DNA of 64,000 nucleotides from Stappia taiwanensis. Lineage in GTDB: Bacteria; Pseudomonadota; Alphaproteobacteria; Rhizobiales; Stappiaceae. Position numbers and translations under genes: made by a program. A model generated the notes under the pieces. It ran no database searches. It was not told the DNA's origin and saw nothing but the letters and a program-made list of their open reading frames with translations. Below are positions 26,834 to 36,750 of the stretch, piece by piece (position 1 is the stretch's first letter; each line of letters begins with the position of its first letter). The stretch lies in contig NZ_BMCR01000003.1 in the NCBI RefSeq assembly GCF_014635285.1, positions 372,001 to 436,000 on the forward strand. The letters run 5' to 3'.

Positions 26834-28255
26834 ATGCACATCACCTCGCCGGCCTTCAAGGACAATGCCCGGGCCGCTCTTGACGACGACGCGCTGCAAC
26901 GCGCGCTTGGCAACGTGCGCTCCGGCTTCATCGGCAAGCGGGCCAAGGCTGCGGCGGCGCTGCCGGAATTCGAACAGCTGCGCGACGCGGCGCGCGACAT
27001 CAAGGACCATGTCCTTGCCCATCTCGATCTCTATCTTGAGGCCTATGCGGACAAGGTCGAGGCATCGGGCGGCCATGTCCACTGGGCCCAGGACGCGGAG
27101 GACGCGCGGCGGATCATCCTCGGCATTTGCGAGGCGAAGAAGGCCCGCACGGTGACCAAGGGCAAATCCATGATCACCGAGGAAATCGGCCTCAACGCCT
27201 TTCTGGAGGAGCATGCGGTCACGCCGGTGGAAACGGATCTGGGCGAATACATCATCCAGCTGCGCGGCGAACACCCGAGCCACATCATCGCCCCGGCGGT
27301 GCATGTGAACAAGGATCAGGTGGAGGAGGACTTCCGCCGGGTGCACACCCATCTCGATCCGGCGCGGAACCTCGAAGAGCCGACCACCTTGCTCAGCGAA
27401 GCCCGCGCGGTGCTGCGCGACAAGTATTTCCAGGCCGATATCGGTATCACCGGCGCCAATTTCCTCGTCGCCGAAACCGGCAGCTCGATCATTGTCACCA
27501 ATGAGGGCAATGGCGATCTGACGCAGATCCTGCCGAAGACGCATATCGTCGTCGCCTCGGTGGAAAAGGTGGTGCCGACGCTGGAGGACATGTCGCAGAT
27601 CCTCAGGGTGCTCGCCCGCTCGGCCACCGGTCAGGACATGTCGGTCTACACCACCTTGTCCACCGGCCCGAAGCGGCCGGAGGACCCGGACGGGCCGGAA
27701 GATTACCATGTGGTGCTGCTCGACAACGGCCGTTCGGCCATGCTCGGCAGCGAGTTCCAGGAGATGCTGCGCTGCATCCGCTGCGGCGCCTGCATGAACC
27801 ATTGCCCAGTCTACCATGCAGTCGGCGGCCATGCCTATGGCTGGGTCTACCCGGGCCCGATGGGCGCGGTGCTCACCCCCTCGCTGATCGGGGTCGATCA
27901 GGCCGGGCACCTGCCCAATGCCTCCACCTTCTGCGGCCGCTGCGAAAGCGTCTGCCCGATGCGCATTCCGCTGCCGAAGATGATGCGCCATTGGCGCGAG
28001 CGGGAATTCTCGCGCAATCTCAACCCGGCCGCCGCCCGCTACGGGCTCGGCCTGTGGGCCTTCTTCGCCAAGCGGCCGGCGGTTTATCATGCGGCCATGC
28101 GCCTTGCCATCGGCACCCTGTCACGGCTCGGGCGGCGTTCGGGGCGCTTCGCCTCGCTGCCTTTCGCCGGTGGCTGGACCCGCTTCCGCGACCTGCCCGC
28201 GCCGCAAGGGGCGACGTTTCAGGCCCAATGGGCCAAGAAAAGGAAATCCGCATGA
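26834..28255 (+). CDS. lutB: Lactate utilization protein B, iron-sulfur subunit
   Basis: 473 aa. The N-terminal LUD domain (KGKSMITEEIGLNAFLEEHA; GANFLVAETGSSIIVTNEGN; HIVVASVEKVVPTLEDM) is followed by two 4Fe-4S motifs, CIRCGACMNHCPVY and CGRCESVCPMRIPLPKMM. LutB/LldF is the electron-transferring subunit of L-lactate dehydrogenase LutABC. The C-terminal part (LGLWAFFAKRPAVYHAAMRL) is a typical hydrophobic tail. GGGAGACTGACACAG precedes the ATG. Its stop overlaps the start of lutC. Confidence 0.95.
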   Translation: MHITSPAFKDNARAALDDDALQRALGNVRSGFIGKRAKAAAALPEFEQLRDAARDIKDHVLAHLDLYLEAYADKVEASGGHVHWAQDAEDARRIILGICEAKKARTVTKGKSMITEEIGLNAFLEEHAVTPVETDLGEYIIQLRGEHPSHIIAPAVHVNKDQVEEDFRRVHTHLDPARNLEEPTTLLSEARAVLRDKYFQADIGITGANFLVAETGSSIIVTNEGNGDLTQILPKTHIVVASVEKVVPTLEDMSQILRVLARSATGQDMSVYTTLSTGPKRPEDPDGPEDYHVVLLDNGRSAMLGSEFQEMLRCIRCGACMNHCPVYHAVGGHAYGWVYPGPMGAVLTPSLIGVDQAGHLPNASTFCGRCESVCPMRIPLPKMMRHWREREFSRNLNPAAARYGLGLWAFFAKRPAVYHAAMRLAIGTLSRLGRRSGRFASLPFAGGWTRFRDLPAPQGATFQAQWAKKRKSA

Positions 28256-28929
28256 GCGATGCCCGCAGCGCAATTCTGGCGCGGATGCGCGCCTCTCTGG
28301 GACAAAGGGCCGAGGATGCGGCGCGGCGCGCGGCGGTCGCCGACCGGCTGCAGCGCGCCCCGCGCGGCATTGTCCCCCAACGCGGCCAGCTCGACCCGGC
28401 CGCCCGCACGGAGCTCTTCTGCAAGATGGCGGAGGCGGTTCAGGCCAGCGTCGCCCGCGTTGCCTCGGCCGCAGCCGTGCCGGGCGAAGTCTCCGCCTAT
28501 CTGAAGACGCACAACCTGCCGGCCCGGGTGCGCATGGGCGCCGATGCCCGGCTGGCAGCCATGCCCTGGGCGGGCGAACCGCATCTGGAGATCGCCAGCG
28601 GCCGCGCCGAGGGCTCCGATCTGGCGACCGTCTCTCATGCGATTGGCGGGGTTGCGGAAACGGGAACGCTGGTGCTGACTGCCGGCTCCGACAATCCGAC
28701 GACGCTGAACTTCCTGCCCGAGCATCATATTGCCGTTGTGCGGGAAAGCGATCTGGTTGGCGATTACGAGAGCATCTGGGACCGGCTGCGCCAGATCCAC
28801 GGCAAGGGCGTGATGCCGCGCACCGTCAACATGATCACCGGACCGTCGCGCTCGGCCGATATCGAGCAGACCTTGCTGCTCGGCGCGCATGGCCCGCGCG
28901 CGCTGCACATCATCGTCGTCGCCGACTGA
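28252..28929 (+). CDS. lutC: Lactate utilization protein C
   Basis: 225 aa LUD-domain protein (LutC/LldG). It begins MSDARSAILARMRASLGQR and includes ATVSHAIGGVAETGTLVLTA, FLPEHHIAVVRESDLVGDY and NMITGPSRSADIEQTLLLGA immediately followed by HGPRAL, the family's strongest signature. It completes the LutABC lactate-oxidising complex. The ATG overlaps the lutB stop (ATGA). A hairpin terminator follows at 29025-29050. Confidence 0.95.
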   Translation: MSDARSAILARMRASLGQRAEDAARRAAVADRLQRAPRGIVPQRGQLDPAARTELFCKMAEAVQASVARVASAAAVPGEVSAYLKTHNLPARVRMGADARLAAMPWAGEPHLEIASGRAEGSDLATVSHAIGGVAETGTLVLTAGSDNPTTLNFLPEHHIAVVRESDLVGDYESIWDRLRQIHGKGVMPRTVNMITGPSRSADIEQTLLLGAHGPRALHIIVVAD

Positions 28930-29024
28930 TCGCGGCGGCATCAGAAAACGCTCATTGCCGACCGGGTGGTCACCTGCTGCCGGTGGCGCTCCTTCACCAG
29001 GAAAGCGAGGGCCGTCAAAGTAAA

Positions 29025-29050
29025 CGGGGCCGGACTGGCGTCCGGCCCCG
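29025..29050. terminator. Terminator between lutC and the cytochrome c gene
   Basis: An 11-bp perfect stem (29025-29035 with 29040-29050) and a 4-base loop. The plus-strand flank AAAGTAAA gives a U-rich tail for minus-strand transcripts, so it suits the cytochrome c gene best; it can also block lutC read-through. There is no U-run on the plus side. Confidence 0.7.
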
Positions 29051-29076
29051 CGTTCCGCCATTGCTGGCGGGACGCG

Positions 29077-29475
29077 TCACTTGGTGGTGCCGTCCGCGTT
29101 GAACTGCGCCAGATAGGCGATCACGTTGGCGCGGTCGTCTTCCTTCTTCAGGCCGGCGAACGCCATCTTGCCCTTGGGGATCACGTCCTTCGGCTTGGTC
29201 AGGTAGGCGTCGAGCGTGGCCGCGTCCCAGACCTTGCCCTCTTCCTTGCCGGCCAGCAGCGGCTTGGAATACTTGTAGTCGGCGACTTCGCCCCAGGCGC
29301 GATCGACGACGCCGTTCAGCATCGGGCCGACCTTGTTCTTCGCCTTTTCGCCAACCGCGTGGCAGGCGGCGCACTTGCGGAAGACCTTCTTGCCCTTTTT
29401 CAGGTCGCCGTCGGCGAGCGCACTCGCGGTCATGGCAAGGACGGCGGCGCCGGCGAGCAACATCAGACGTTTCAT
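29077..29475 (-). CDS. Class I c-type cytochrome (c2/c550-like)
   Basis: 132 aa periplasmic cytochrome with a signal peptide (MKRLMLLAGAAVLAMTASALA). The mature protein has one heme site CAACH (GKKVFRKCAACHAVGEKAKN) and a likely Met axial ligand in KGKMAFAGLKKEDDRANVIA, the class I layout. GGGAGAGA precedes ATG at 29473-29475. Soluble c2-type cytochromes shuttle electrons between membrane complexes. It lies between lut and glc, so it could accept electrons from those dehydrogenases, but constitutive respiratory use is equally possible. Confidence 0.93.
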   Translation of the reverse strand: MKRLMLLAGAAVLAMTASALADGDLKKGKKVFRKCAACHAVGEKAKNKVGPMLNGVVDRAWGEVADYKYSKPLLAGKEEGKVWDAATLDAYLTKPKDVIPKGKMAFAGLKKEDDRANVIAYLAQFNADGTTK

Positions 29476-29652
29476 TTGTATCTCTCCCGAGACTTTTGAT
29501 TGCAATAACGCGGCAGTCTGGCTGCGACAGGCCGCGAGCAAGACTTCTGGACACTAGCACGTTGACGGATCACGTCACCCCGTCCGGGCATTTTGTCGCA
29601 TTCTGCTCCACGTTTTCTTCCCCCACGGTCACCCGGCAGGCGGAAAGCGGCC

Positions 29653-30603
29653 CTATCGGGACCAGTTCGCGAGGCCCTTGTCCCAATAGGGTTCAGGACC
29701 GTAGAGCTGGGCCAGGAAGTCGATGAAGAAACGCACCTTGGCGGGCAGGAATCGGCGGGTGGGATAGACCGCGTAAAGGCCGACGTTCTTGGAGGCGCGG
29801 AACTGCGGCAGAACGACCTGTAGTCGTCCTTCACGCAGCTCCGGTCCCACATCCCAGGTGGAGCGAAGGGCAATGCCGAGCCCGGCCAGCAGCGCTTCGC
29901 GGACCACCTCGCTGGAGTTGGTGCGGATCGGCCCGCCCGTGCGGACCAGCTCAAGGCCTTGCGGCCCGTCGAGGCGCCAGATCTCCTGCTGGCGGGTGGA
30001 AATGCAGACGTGATCGTCCTGCAACTCGGCGACCGAGGCCGGCGTGCCGGCGCGCTCCAGATAGGCCGGCGCCGCGCATAGCACCCGGTGCACTGGGGCA
30101 AGGCGCCGGGCGACCAGGCTGCTGTCCTCCAGCTCGGCGATGCGGATCGCCAGATCGTAGCCCTCGCCGACAATGTCGATCAGCTCGTCGCTCAGGTCGA
30201 GGCTGAACGACAGGTCCGGATTGTCCTTGAGGAAACGGGCGAGATGCGGGGCGATGTGCATCCGTCCGAAGGAGGTCGGCGCGCTGACCTTCAGCGTGCC
30301 CCGGGCCCTGTCCGAGCGCCGGGTGACGAAATCCTCCGCCTCTTCGACGGAGGCGAGGATCGCAACCACCCGGGCGTGGTATCCTTGTCCGGCCTCCGTC
30401 AGCGCCAGTTGGCGGGTGGTGCGTTGCAGAAGTCGCGTGCCGAGCCGGTCTTCCAGCCGCCGGAGCCTTTTGGAGACGACCGCCGGCGACAGGCCCAGGT
30501 CCCGGGCGGCGGCGGACATGCTGCCGGCGGCGACGACCCTTGCGAAGATTTCCATGTCGGGGAAGCTGCTCAATTTCAACACACCGGAATTTGTTTTTAT
30601 CAT
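29653..30603 (-). CDS. LysR-family transcriptional regulator (divergent to glcDEF)
   Basis: 316 aa. The helix-turn-helix region is MEIFARVVAAGSMSAAARDL followed by GLSPAVVSKRLRRLEDRLG; the rest is a LysR effector domain of the subgroup with TSFGRMHIAPHLARFLKDNP and DLAIRIAELEDSSLVARRLA. That subgroup often represses or activates nearby operons. The start ATG at 30601-30603 has no clear Shine-Dalgarno; a later ATG at 30553-30555 would cut into the winged helix. It is divergent from glcD with 121 bp between, so glcDEF control is likely. Ligand unknown. Confidence 0.88.
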   Translation of the reverse strand: MIKTNSGVLKLSSFPDMEIFARVVAAGSMSAAARDLGLSPAVVSKRLRRLEDRLGTRLLQRTTRQLALTEAGQGYHARVVAILASVEEAEDFVTRRSDRARGTLKVSAPTSFGRMHIAPHLARFLKDNPDLSFSLDLSDELIDIVGEGYDLAIRIAELEDSSLVARRLAPVHRVLCAAPAYLERAGTPASVAELQDDHVCISTRQQEIWRLDGPQGLELVRTGGPIRTNSSEVVREALLAGLGIALRSTWDVGPELREGRLQVVLPQFRASKNVGLYAVYPTRRFLPAKVRFFIDFLAQLYGPEPYWDKGLANWSR

Positions 30604-30724
30604 TTCTGATCAATAGGCGAGGCGTCAAAGGTCTGTCACAGTTGCGGCAGGGACGCAACGAACCGGCCCGACGTCCGCCCGAAAAGGGCAGGATGTGGCC
30701 CGGCGAAGCGCTAAGGAGGATGCG

Positions 30725-32221
<1,497 letters not shown>

Positions 32222-32234
32222 GAGACAAGAGGGA

Positions 32235-33452
32235 ATGTCTGACAGGTTCATGCCGGAAACGGCGGAAGACGCGCGCGAGATCGTGCGATGGGCGGCGGCC
32301 GAACACGAACCGCTGGAGATCGTCGGCCGGGGTTCAAAACGGGCGCTGGGCCGGCCGGTGCAGGCGGGCCACAGGCTCGACCTGTCGCGCCTTGCCGGGG
32401 TGGAGATGTACGAGCCGGCGGAACTGGTGCTGACCGTTCTGGCCGGCACGCCCATTGCCGAGGTGGAGCGGCTGGTGGCCGACAACGGTCAGGAACTGGC
32501 GTTCGATCCGATGGACTATGGCCCCTTGCTGGGGGGCGCGGCGGGCGATGGCACCATCGGCGGGGTGATTGCCGCGAATCTTTCCGGCTCGAAACGGCTG
32601 AAGCACGGGGCCGCCCGCGATCACATTCTGGGCCTTGAGGCGATTTCCGGGCGCGGCGAGAAGTTCAAGTCCGGCGGGCGGGTGGTCAAGAACGTCACCG
32701 GTTATGACCTGCCGCGCGCGCTCTGCGGCTCTTGGGGAACGCTGGCGGTGGCCACGCGGATCACCCTCAAGGTGCTGCCCCGGGCCGAGACCGAGGCAAG
32801 CGTCCTGTTGCGCGGGCTGGACGGCGCTGCGGCAACTGCGGCAATGACGGCGGCGCTGGGCTCCTCGGCGGAGGTGTCCGCCGCCGCCCACCTTCCGGCG
32901 GGCGTGGTCGAGTGCTGCGGCGAAGATGCTGCCGGTCTTGCCGGCGCGGCGACGCTGTTGCGGCTTGAGGGCTTCGGCCCCTCGGTCGATTACCGGTTCG
33001 AGACCCTGCGCCGGCTGCTCGCCGATCATGGCGCGGTGGAGCGGATCGAGGCGGAGGCTTCGCGCCGCCTCTGGTCGGCAATCCGTGACGTGAAGCCCTT
33101 TGCAGCAAGCAATGACATGGTCTGGCGCGTGTCGCTGGCGCCCACCGCCGGTGCGGGCTTTGCCGAGGATCTGGCAAGCCGGATGGGCTGTTCAAGTTAT
33201 CTCGACTGGTCGGGCGGCCTCGTCTGGTTGGCGCTGCCGGGGGATGACCCGCAGGCGCACGAGGTGCGCGCCGCCATCGCCCGAGCCGGTGGCGGACATG
33301 CCACCTTGATGCGCGCGCCCGAGCCGGTGCGCGCGGTGAGTGATGTGTTCCAGCCGCAGCCCGGCCCGCTGGCCGCGCTGGCCGCGCGGCTGAAAGAGCA
33401 GTTCGATCCGCATGGGGTGTTGAACCCTGGCCGCATGGTTGCTGGGGGCTGA
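32235..33452 (+). CDS. glcE: Glycolate oxidase subunit GlcE
   Basis: 405 aa FAD-binding protein related to GlcD but shorter. Signatures are LEIVGRGSKRALGRPVQAGH, LLGGAAGDGTIGGVIAANLS and GRVVKNVTGYDLPRALCGSW. It completes the flavin part of the GlcDEF complex. The ATG at 32235 has GAGGGA closely upstream; twenty earlier open codons lie inside glcD. It is 13 bp after glcD and 2 bp before glcF. Confidence 0.92.
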   Translation: MSDRFMPETAEDAREIVRWAAAEHEPLEIVGRGSKRALGRPVQAGHRLDLSRLAGVEMYEPAELVLTVLAGTPIAEVERLVADNGQELAFDPMDYGPLLGGAAGDGTIGGVIAANLSGSKRLKHGAARDHILGLEAISGRGEKFKSGGRVVKNVTGYDLPRALCGSWGTLAVATRITLKVLPRAETEASVLLRGLDGAAATAAMTAALGSSAEVSAAAHLPAGVVECCGEDAAGLAGAATLLRLEGFGPSVDYRFETLRRLLADHGAVERIEAEASRRLWSAIRDVKPFAASNDMVWRVSLAPTAGAGFAEDLASRMGCSSYLDWSGGLVWLALPGDDPQAHEVRAAIARAGGGHATLMRAPEPVRAVSDVFQPQPGPLAALAARLKEQFDPHGVLNPGRMVAGG

Positions 33453-33454
33453 GG

Positions 33455-34786
33455 ATGCAGACCAATTTTTCCATTCACCAATTGGCCGACCCGCATGTGG
33501 CCGAAGCGGAAGCGATCCTGCGCAAATGCGTGCATTGCGGCTTCTGCACCGCCACCTGTCCGACCTTCGCGCTCCTGGGCGATGAACTCGACAGCCCGCG
33601 CGGGCGCATCTACCTGATCAAGGACATGCTGGAGAATGACAGGCCGGCGGATGCGCGCACGGTCAAGCATATCGACCGCTGCCTGTCATGCCTCTCCTGC
33701 ATGACCACCTGTCCCTCTGGCGTGCACTACATGCATCTGGTCGACCACGCGCGGGTGCATATCGAGAAGACCTACCGGCGGCCGCTTGGCGATCGGCTGG
33801 TCCGGGGCATGCTTGCCGCCGTGCTGCCCGATCCCGGCCGGTTCCGGTTGGCGCTGAGGGGCGCCCGTCTGGCGCGGCCGCTGGCCGGGCTCGTCGGTTC
33901 CCTTGGCGGGCCGTTCCGGCGGCTGGGGGCGATGCTGGAGCTGGCGCCTGCGCGCATTCCCGCCCGCTCGAAGATGACAGCGCCGGGGCAGTTTCCGGCG
34001 GAGGCCGAGGCGGGGCGCAAGGGCCGGGTTGCCCTGCTCACCGGCTGTGCCCAGCCGGTGCTTGCCCCCGGCATCAACGCGGCGGCGATCCGTCTTCTCA
34101 CCCGCGCCGGCGTCGAGGTGGTGTTGCCGGAGGGCGAGGGCTGCTGCGGGGCGCTGGTGCATCATCTGGGCAAGGAGGAGCCGGCGCTGGAGGCGGCACG
34201 GCGCAATGTCGATGCCTGGATGCGCGAGATCGAGGGCGAGGGGCTCGATGCGATCCTTGTCACCGCCTCCGGCTGCGGCACCACGATCAAGGATTATGGC
34301 TTCATGCTGCGGCTCGACCCAGCCTATGCGGAGAAGGCGGAGCGGGTCTCGGCACTCGCCCGCGATGTGACGGAGTATCTGACAACGCTGGAGCTTCCCG
34401 CCCCGGCGGCACCTGTCGGCCTGACCGTGGCCTATCACTCCGCCTGTTCCATGCAGCATGGGCAGAAAATCACCCGCGAGCCGAAGGATCTGTTGGCGGC
34501 AGCGGGCTTTGCCTTGCGGGATATTCCCGAAGGGCATCTGTGCTGCGGCTCGGCCGGCACCTACAACATCCTGCAGCCGGAGCTTGCCCGGCGCCTGCGC
34601 GACCGCAAGATCGCCAATATCGAGACTACCCAGCCGGATCTGATCGCCACCGGCAACATCGGCTGCATGACGCAGATCGGCGGCGGCACGGAGCTGCCGA
34701 TCGTGCATACGGTGGAGCTGCTCGACTGGGCTCATGGCGGGCCTGTGCCGGAAACGCTGGCGCGCCATCGTCCGGCGGCGGAATAG
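33455..34786 (+). CDS. glcF: Glycolate oxidase iron-sulfur subunit GlcF
   Basis: 443 aa. Two N-terminal 4Fe-4S motifs (CVHCGFCTATCPTF; CLSCLSCMTTCPSGVHY) are followed by two CCG domains (GEGCCGALVHHLGKEEPALE; GHLCCGSAGTYNILQPELAR) with earlier Cys partners (LLTGCAQPVL; YHSACSMQH). It carries electrons from GlcDE to the membrane quinone pool. It starts 2 bp after glcE and ends the glcDEF operon. The gap to the next gene shows no obvious terminator. Confidence 0.94.
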   Translation: MQTNFSIHQLADPHVAEAEAILRKCVHCGFCTATCPTFALLGDELDSPRGRIYLIKDMLENDRPADARTVKHIDRCLSCLSCMTTCPSGVHYMHLVDHARVHIEKTYRRPLGDRLVRGMLAAVLPDPGRFRLALRGARLARPLAGLVGSLGGPFRRLGAMLELAPARIPARSKMTAPGQFPAEAEAGRKGRVALLTGCAQPVLAPGINAAAIRLLTRAGVEVVLPEGEGCCGALVHHLGKEEPALEAARRNVDAWMREIEGEGLDAILVTASGCGTTIKDYGFMLRLDPAYAEKAERVSALARDVTEYLTTLELPAPAAPVGLTVAYHSACSMQHGQKITREPKDLLAAAGFALRDIPEGHLCCGSAGTYNILQPELARRLRDRKIANIETTQPDLIATGNIGCMTQIGGGTELPIVHTVELLDWAHGGPVPETLARHRPAAE

Positions 34787-34877
34787 CGGGAAGAAGGAAT
34801 GTGCCGGCGGCTTGAGCGCCCTTCCGCCTGATTGCCCTGCCTGGTGGGGCGGGCGTTCTCCGCGTCAGTTCTCCGCC

Positions 34878-35552
34878 TCAGTTCGGGGCGGCGGTGGCGG
34901 TGGTGACTGTCAGTGCCGGGCGCTCCGGCGCGAACTGGAGGGCCACATGGATATAGATGATGGAGGTCAGCACGGCGGCAAGAGCCGCCCCCAGCACCAG
35001 CGCGGTGGAGGCGGGCGCGCGCAGCCGCTGGCGCAGGTTCAAGGGCGCCTCGGGCGCCGGCTCGGAGGGGGCTTCGCCTGTTTTCTCCATGGGGCCAGTT
35101 TGCCTCGCGGGGGATGAGGCCGGTGTGCCGTCCGCAGGCGTGGCAGGCACCGGCGTTTCCTCCGGCGGGACGCTCTGCCCGGCCTCCGCGTCTGCTGTGG
35201 TGTCGCTGAACACCGGTTCATAGCCGATGTCGGCAAGCCGGATCTGGATCGCGTCATCGGCGCCGGCATCCGCATAGTAGGATTTCAGCAGGTTGCGCAG
35301 CCGTGAGGCATTGACCCGGACAATCGGATTGCTGCGCGGATTGAAGTTGTCGTGTTGATTGAACACCGCGCCGGCGATGGCCGTTTCGGTCAGGTCCTCC
35401 GCCGTACCCTCAAGCTTGGCGGTGACCAGATAGGTCAGGAGGCTGCTGACCTTGGGCGAGCGGGCCAGCGGCGGGGTCTCCAGCAGGGCGGTCAGGGTGG
35501 CGCGGACCTCTCGTGCCGAAGGCCGGGTGTCGCGGTTCGTCTCGTTCGCCAT
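34878..35552 (-). CDS. Single-TM protein with adenylate-cyclase-associated regulatory domain
   Basis: 224 aa. The N-terminal 110 residues (ALLETPPLARSPKVSSLLTY; NQHDNFNPRSNPIVRVNASR; LRNLLKSYYADAGADDAIQI) match the domain found at the front of many rhizobial adenylate cyclase-like and TPR proteins, where F-D-P-R-x-D-P-I-V-R-V is typical. Here a Pro/Ala-rich linker and one membrane segment (TALVLGAALAAVLTSIIYIH) follow directly, with a short tail, so the usual cyclase or TPR part is absent. GGGGGAGAGG precedes ATG at 35550-35552. Role unknown; a membrane-held DNA- or partner-binding regulator is one possibility. Confidence 0.7.
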   Translation of the reverse strand: MANETNRDTRPSAREVRATLTALLETPPLARSPKVSSLLTYLVTAKLEGTAEDLTETAIAGAVFNQHDNFNPRSNPIVRVNASRLRNLLKSYYADAGADDAIQIRLADIGYEPVFSDTTADAEAGQSVPPEETPVPATPADGTPASSPARQTGPMEKTGEAPSEPAPEAPLNLRQRLRAPASTALVLGAALAAVLTSIIYIHVALQFAPERPALTVTTATAAPN

Positions 35553-35671
35553 CCTCTCCCCCAAAGATATGGCTCGGCCGATCAAGGAGATCCGCCAAGG
35601 GCTCCTAGCGAATATAGTTAATTTTTACGATGTCAACAGCGCCGAGGGGGTGAGAGGAGCTTAAGACGAAG

Positions 35672-35692
35672 AAAACCCGGCACGAGGCCGGG
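35672..35692 (-). terminator. Terminator of the L,D-transpeptidase gene
   Basis: Stem CCCGGC/GCCGGG (35676-35681 with 35687-35692), 5-base loop, and AAAA at 35672-35675 that reads as a U-tract on the minus strand. It lies 50 bp beyond the transpeptidase stop codon. Confidence 0.7.
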
Positions 35693-35741
35693 CTTGGAAG
35701 TTCCGCGGGGAAGCGGTTGTGGGGTCGGCAGGGAGCGGACG

Positions 35742-36458
35742 TCAGATGACGTGCACGCTCGCCCCCACCGGGACCCGGTTATAAAGGTCGATCACGTCTT
35801 CGTTGCGCATCCGGATGCATCCGGACGACACCGCCCGGCCGATGGTCCAGGGCTCGTTCGAGCCGTGGATCCGGTAGAGCGTCGAGCCGAGGTAGAGCGC
35901 GCGGGCGCCGAGCGGGTTTTTCGGCCCGCCGGGGACGAAGCTCGGCAGGTTGGGTTGTCGTTTGCGCATCTCCGCAGGGGGGCGCCAGTCCGGCCATTCC
36001 GCCTTGCGGCTGACCTTGTGCTTGCCGGCCCATTCGAAACCCGGGCGACCGACGCCGACCCCATAGCGTTTGGCGAAGCCGCCCGGCTCGACCAGATAGA
36101 GATAGCGCTGGCGCGTGTCGATGACGATCGAGCCCGGTTTGTGCTTGCCGTTATAGGCGACGGTGGTGGGCAGGAAACGCGGGTCGATACCGCGCTTCGC
36201 CCGACGCTTCGCGCTCGCCTGCGGGCGCACCGCGCTGTAGCGGCTGGCGCGCGGGGGCGCCGTGATCGGCCGGGTGGTGACGCGCGGGCGCACCGCGCGG
36301 CGGTCGGGCCGCAGCTGCAGCACCCAGGGTTCGGTCAGGTCCGGGCTCAGCAACAGGGGCGGAGCGGACACCCGGCTCTGGTAGTCGGCGGCCGCCGGCA
36401 GCAGGGCCGGGCCAAACAGCAGCGCCAGGGCGAGGGCAATTGCACGGTTTCGCATCAT
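35742..36458 (-). CDS. L,D-transpeptidase (YkuD domain)
   Basis: 238 aa. A signal peptide (MMRNRAIALALALLFGPALL) leads to an Arg-rich linker and a C-terminal YkuD domain: GSIVIDTRQRYLYLVEPGGF, VGVGRPGFEWAGKHKVSRKA and the catalytic block RIHGSNEPWTIGRAVSSGCI then RM, giving the His-x(n)-Ser-x-Gly-Cys-x-Arg motif. It makes 3-3 peptidoglycan crosslinks or attaches proteins to the wall in the periplasm. ATG at 36456-36458 starts a good signal sequence; the upstream extension has none. A terminator follows at 35672-35692. Confidence 0.93.
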   Translation of the reverse strand: MMRNRAIALALALLFGPALLPAAADYQSRVSAPPLLLSPDLTEPWVLQLRPDRRAVRPRVTTRPITAPPRASRYSAVRPQASAKRRAKRGIDPRFLPTTVAYNGKHKPGSIVIDTRQRYLYLVEPGGFAKRYGVGVGRPGFEWAGKHKVSRKAEWPDWRPPAEMRKRQPNLPSFVPGGPKNPLGARALYLGSTLYRIHGSNEPWTIGRAVSSGCIRMRNEDVIDLYNRVPVGASVHVI

Positions 36459-36639
36459 CGACGTACTCGCAACCTCTTCGTCGGACTCACCTGCGGACCG
36501 GGCTGTGCAAGAAAACCCGCCTGCCGACTTTTGCCGGTGGGCTTGCTCCCTCGCGCGCATCGGCGAAAGCCGGTGCGTTTACCATCCGCGAGAGGCAACG
36601 ATAGGGCGAAAGAAACTGTCAATCATGAATCGGCGCGGG

Positions 36640-36691
36640 ACCCTTTTCGGGAATCTGGCCGCGTGGTTAGCGTTCGGTTGCCGAAAAGGGT
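36640..36691. repeat. 11-bp inverted repeat with an overlapping alternative stem
   Basis: ACCCTTTTCGG (36640-36650) and CCGAAAAGGGT (36681-36691) are perfect inverted repeats 30 bases apart. A second pair, AGCGTT (36669-36674) and AACGCT (36693-36698), overlaps the right arm, so the two stems would exclude each other. The sequence lies between the DUF2927 gene and the L,D-transpeptidase gene, both on the minus strand. It may be a terminator or attenuator; no other content is seen in 36459-36750. Confidence 0.5.
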
Positions 36692-36750
36692 TAACGCTCT
36701 GTTTCGCCGTGCAAACCGGCGTGTCCTGAGCGGTCCACCCCGGACCGGGT

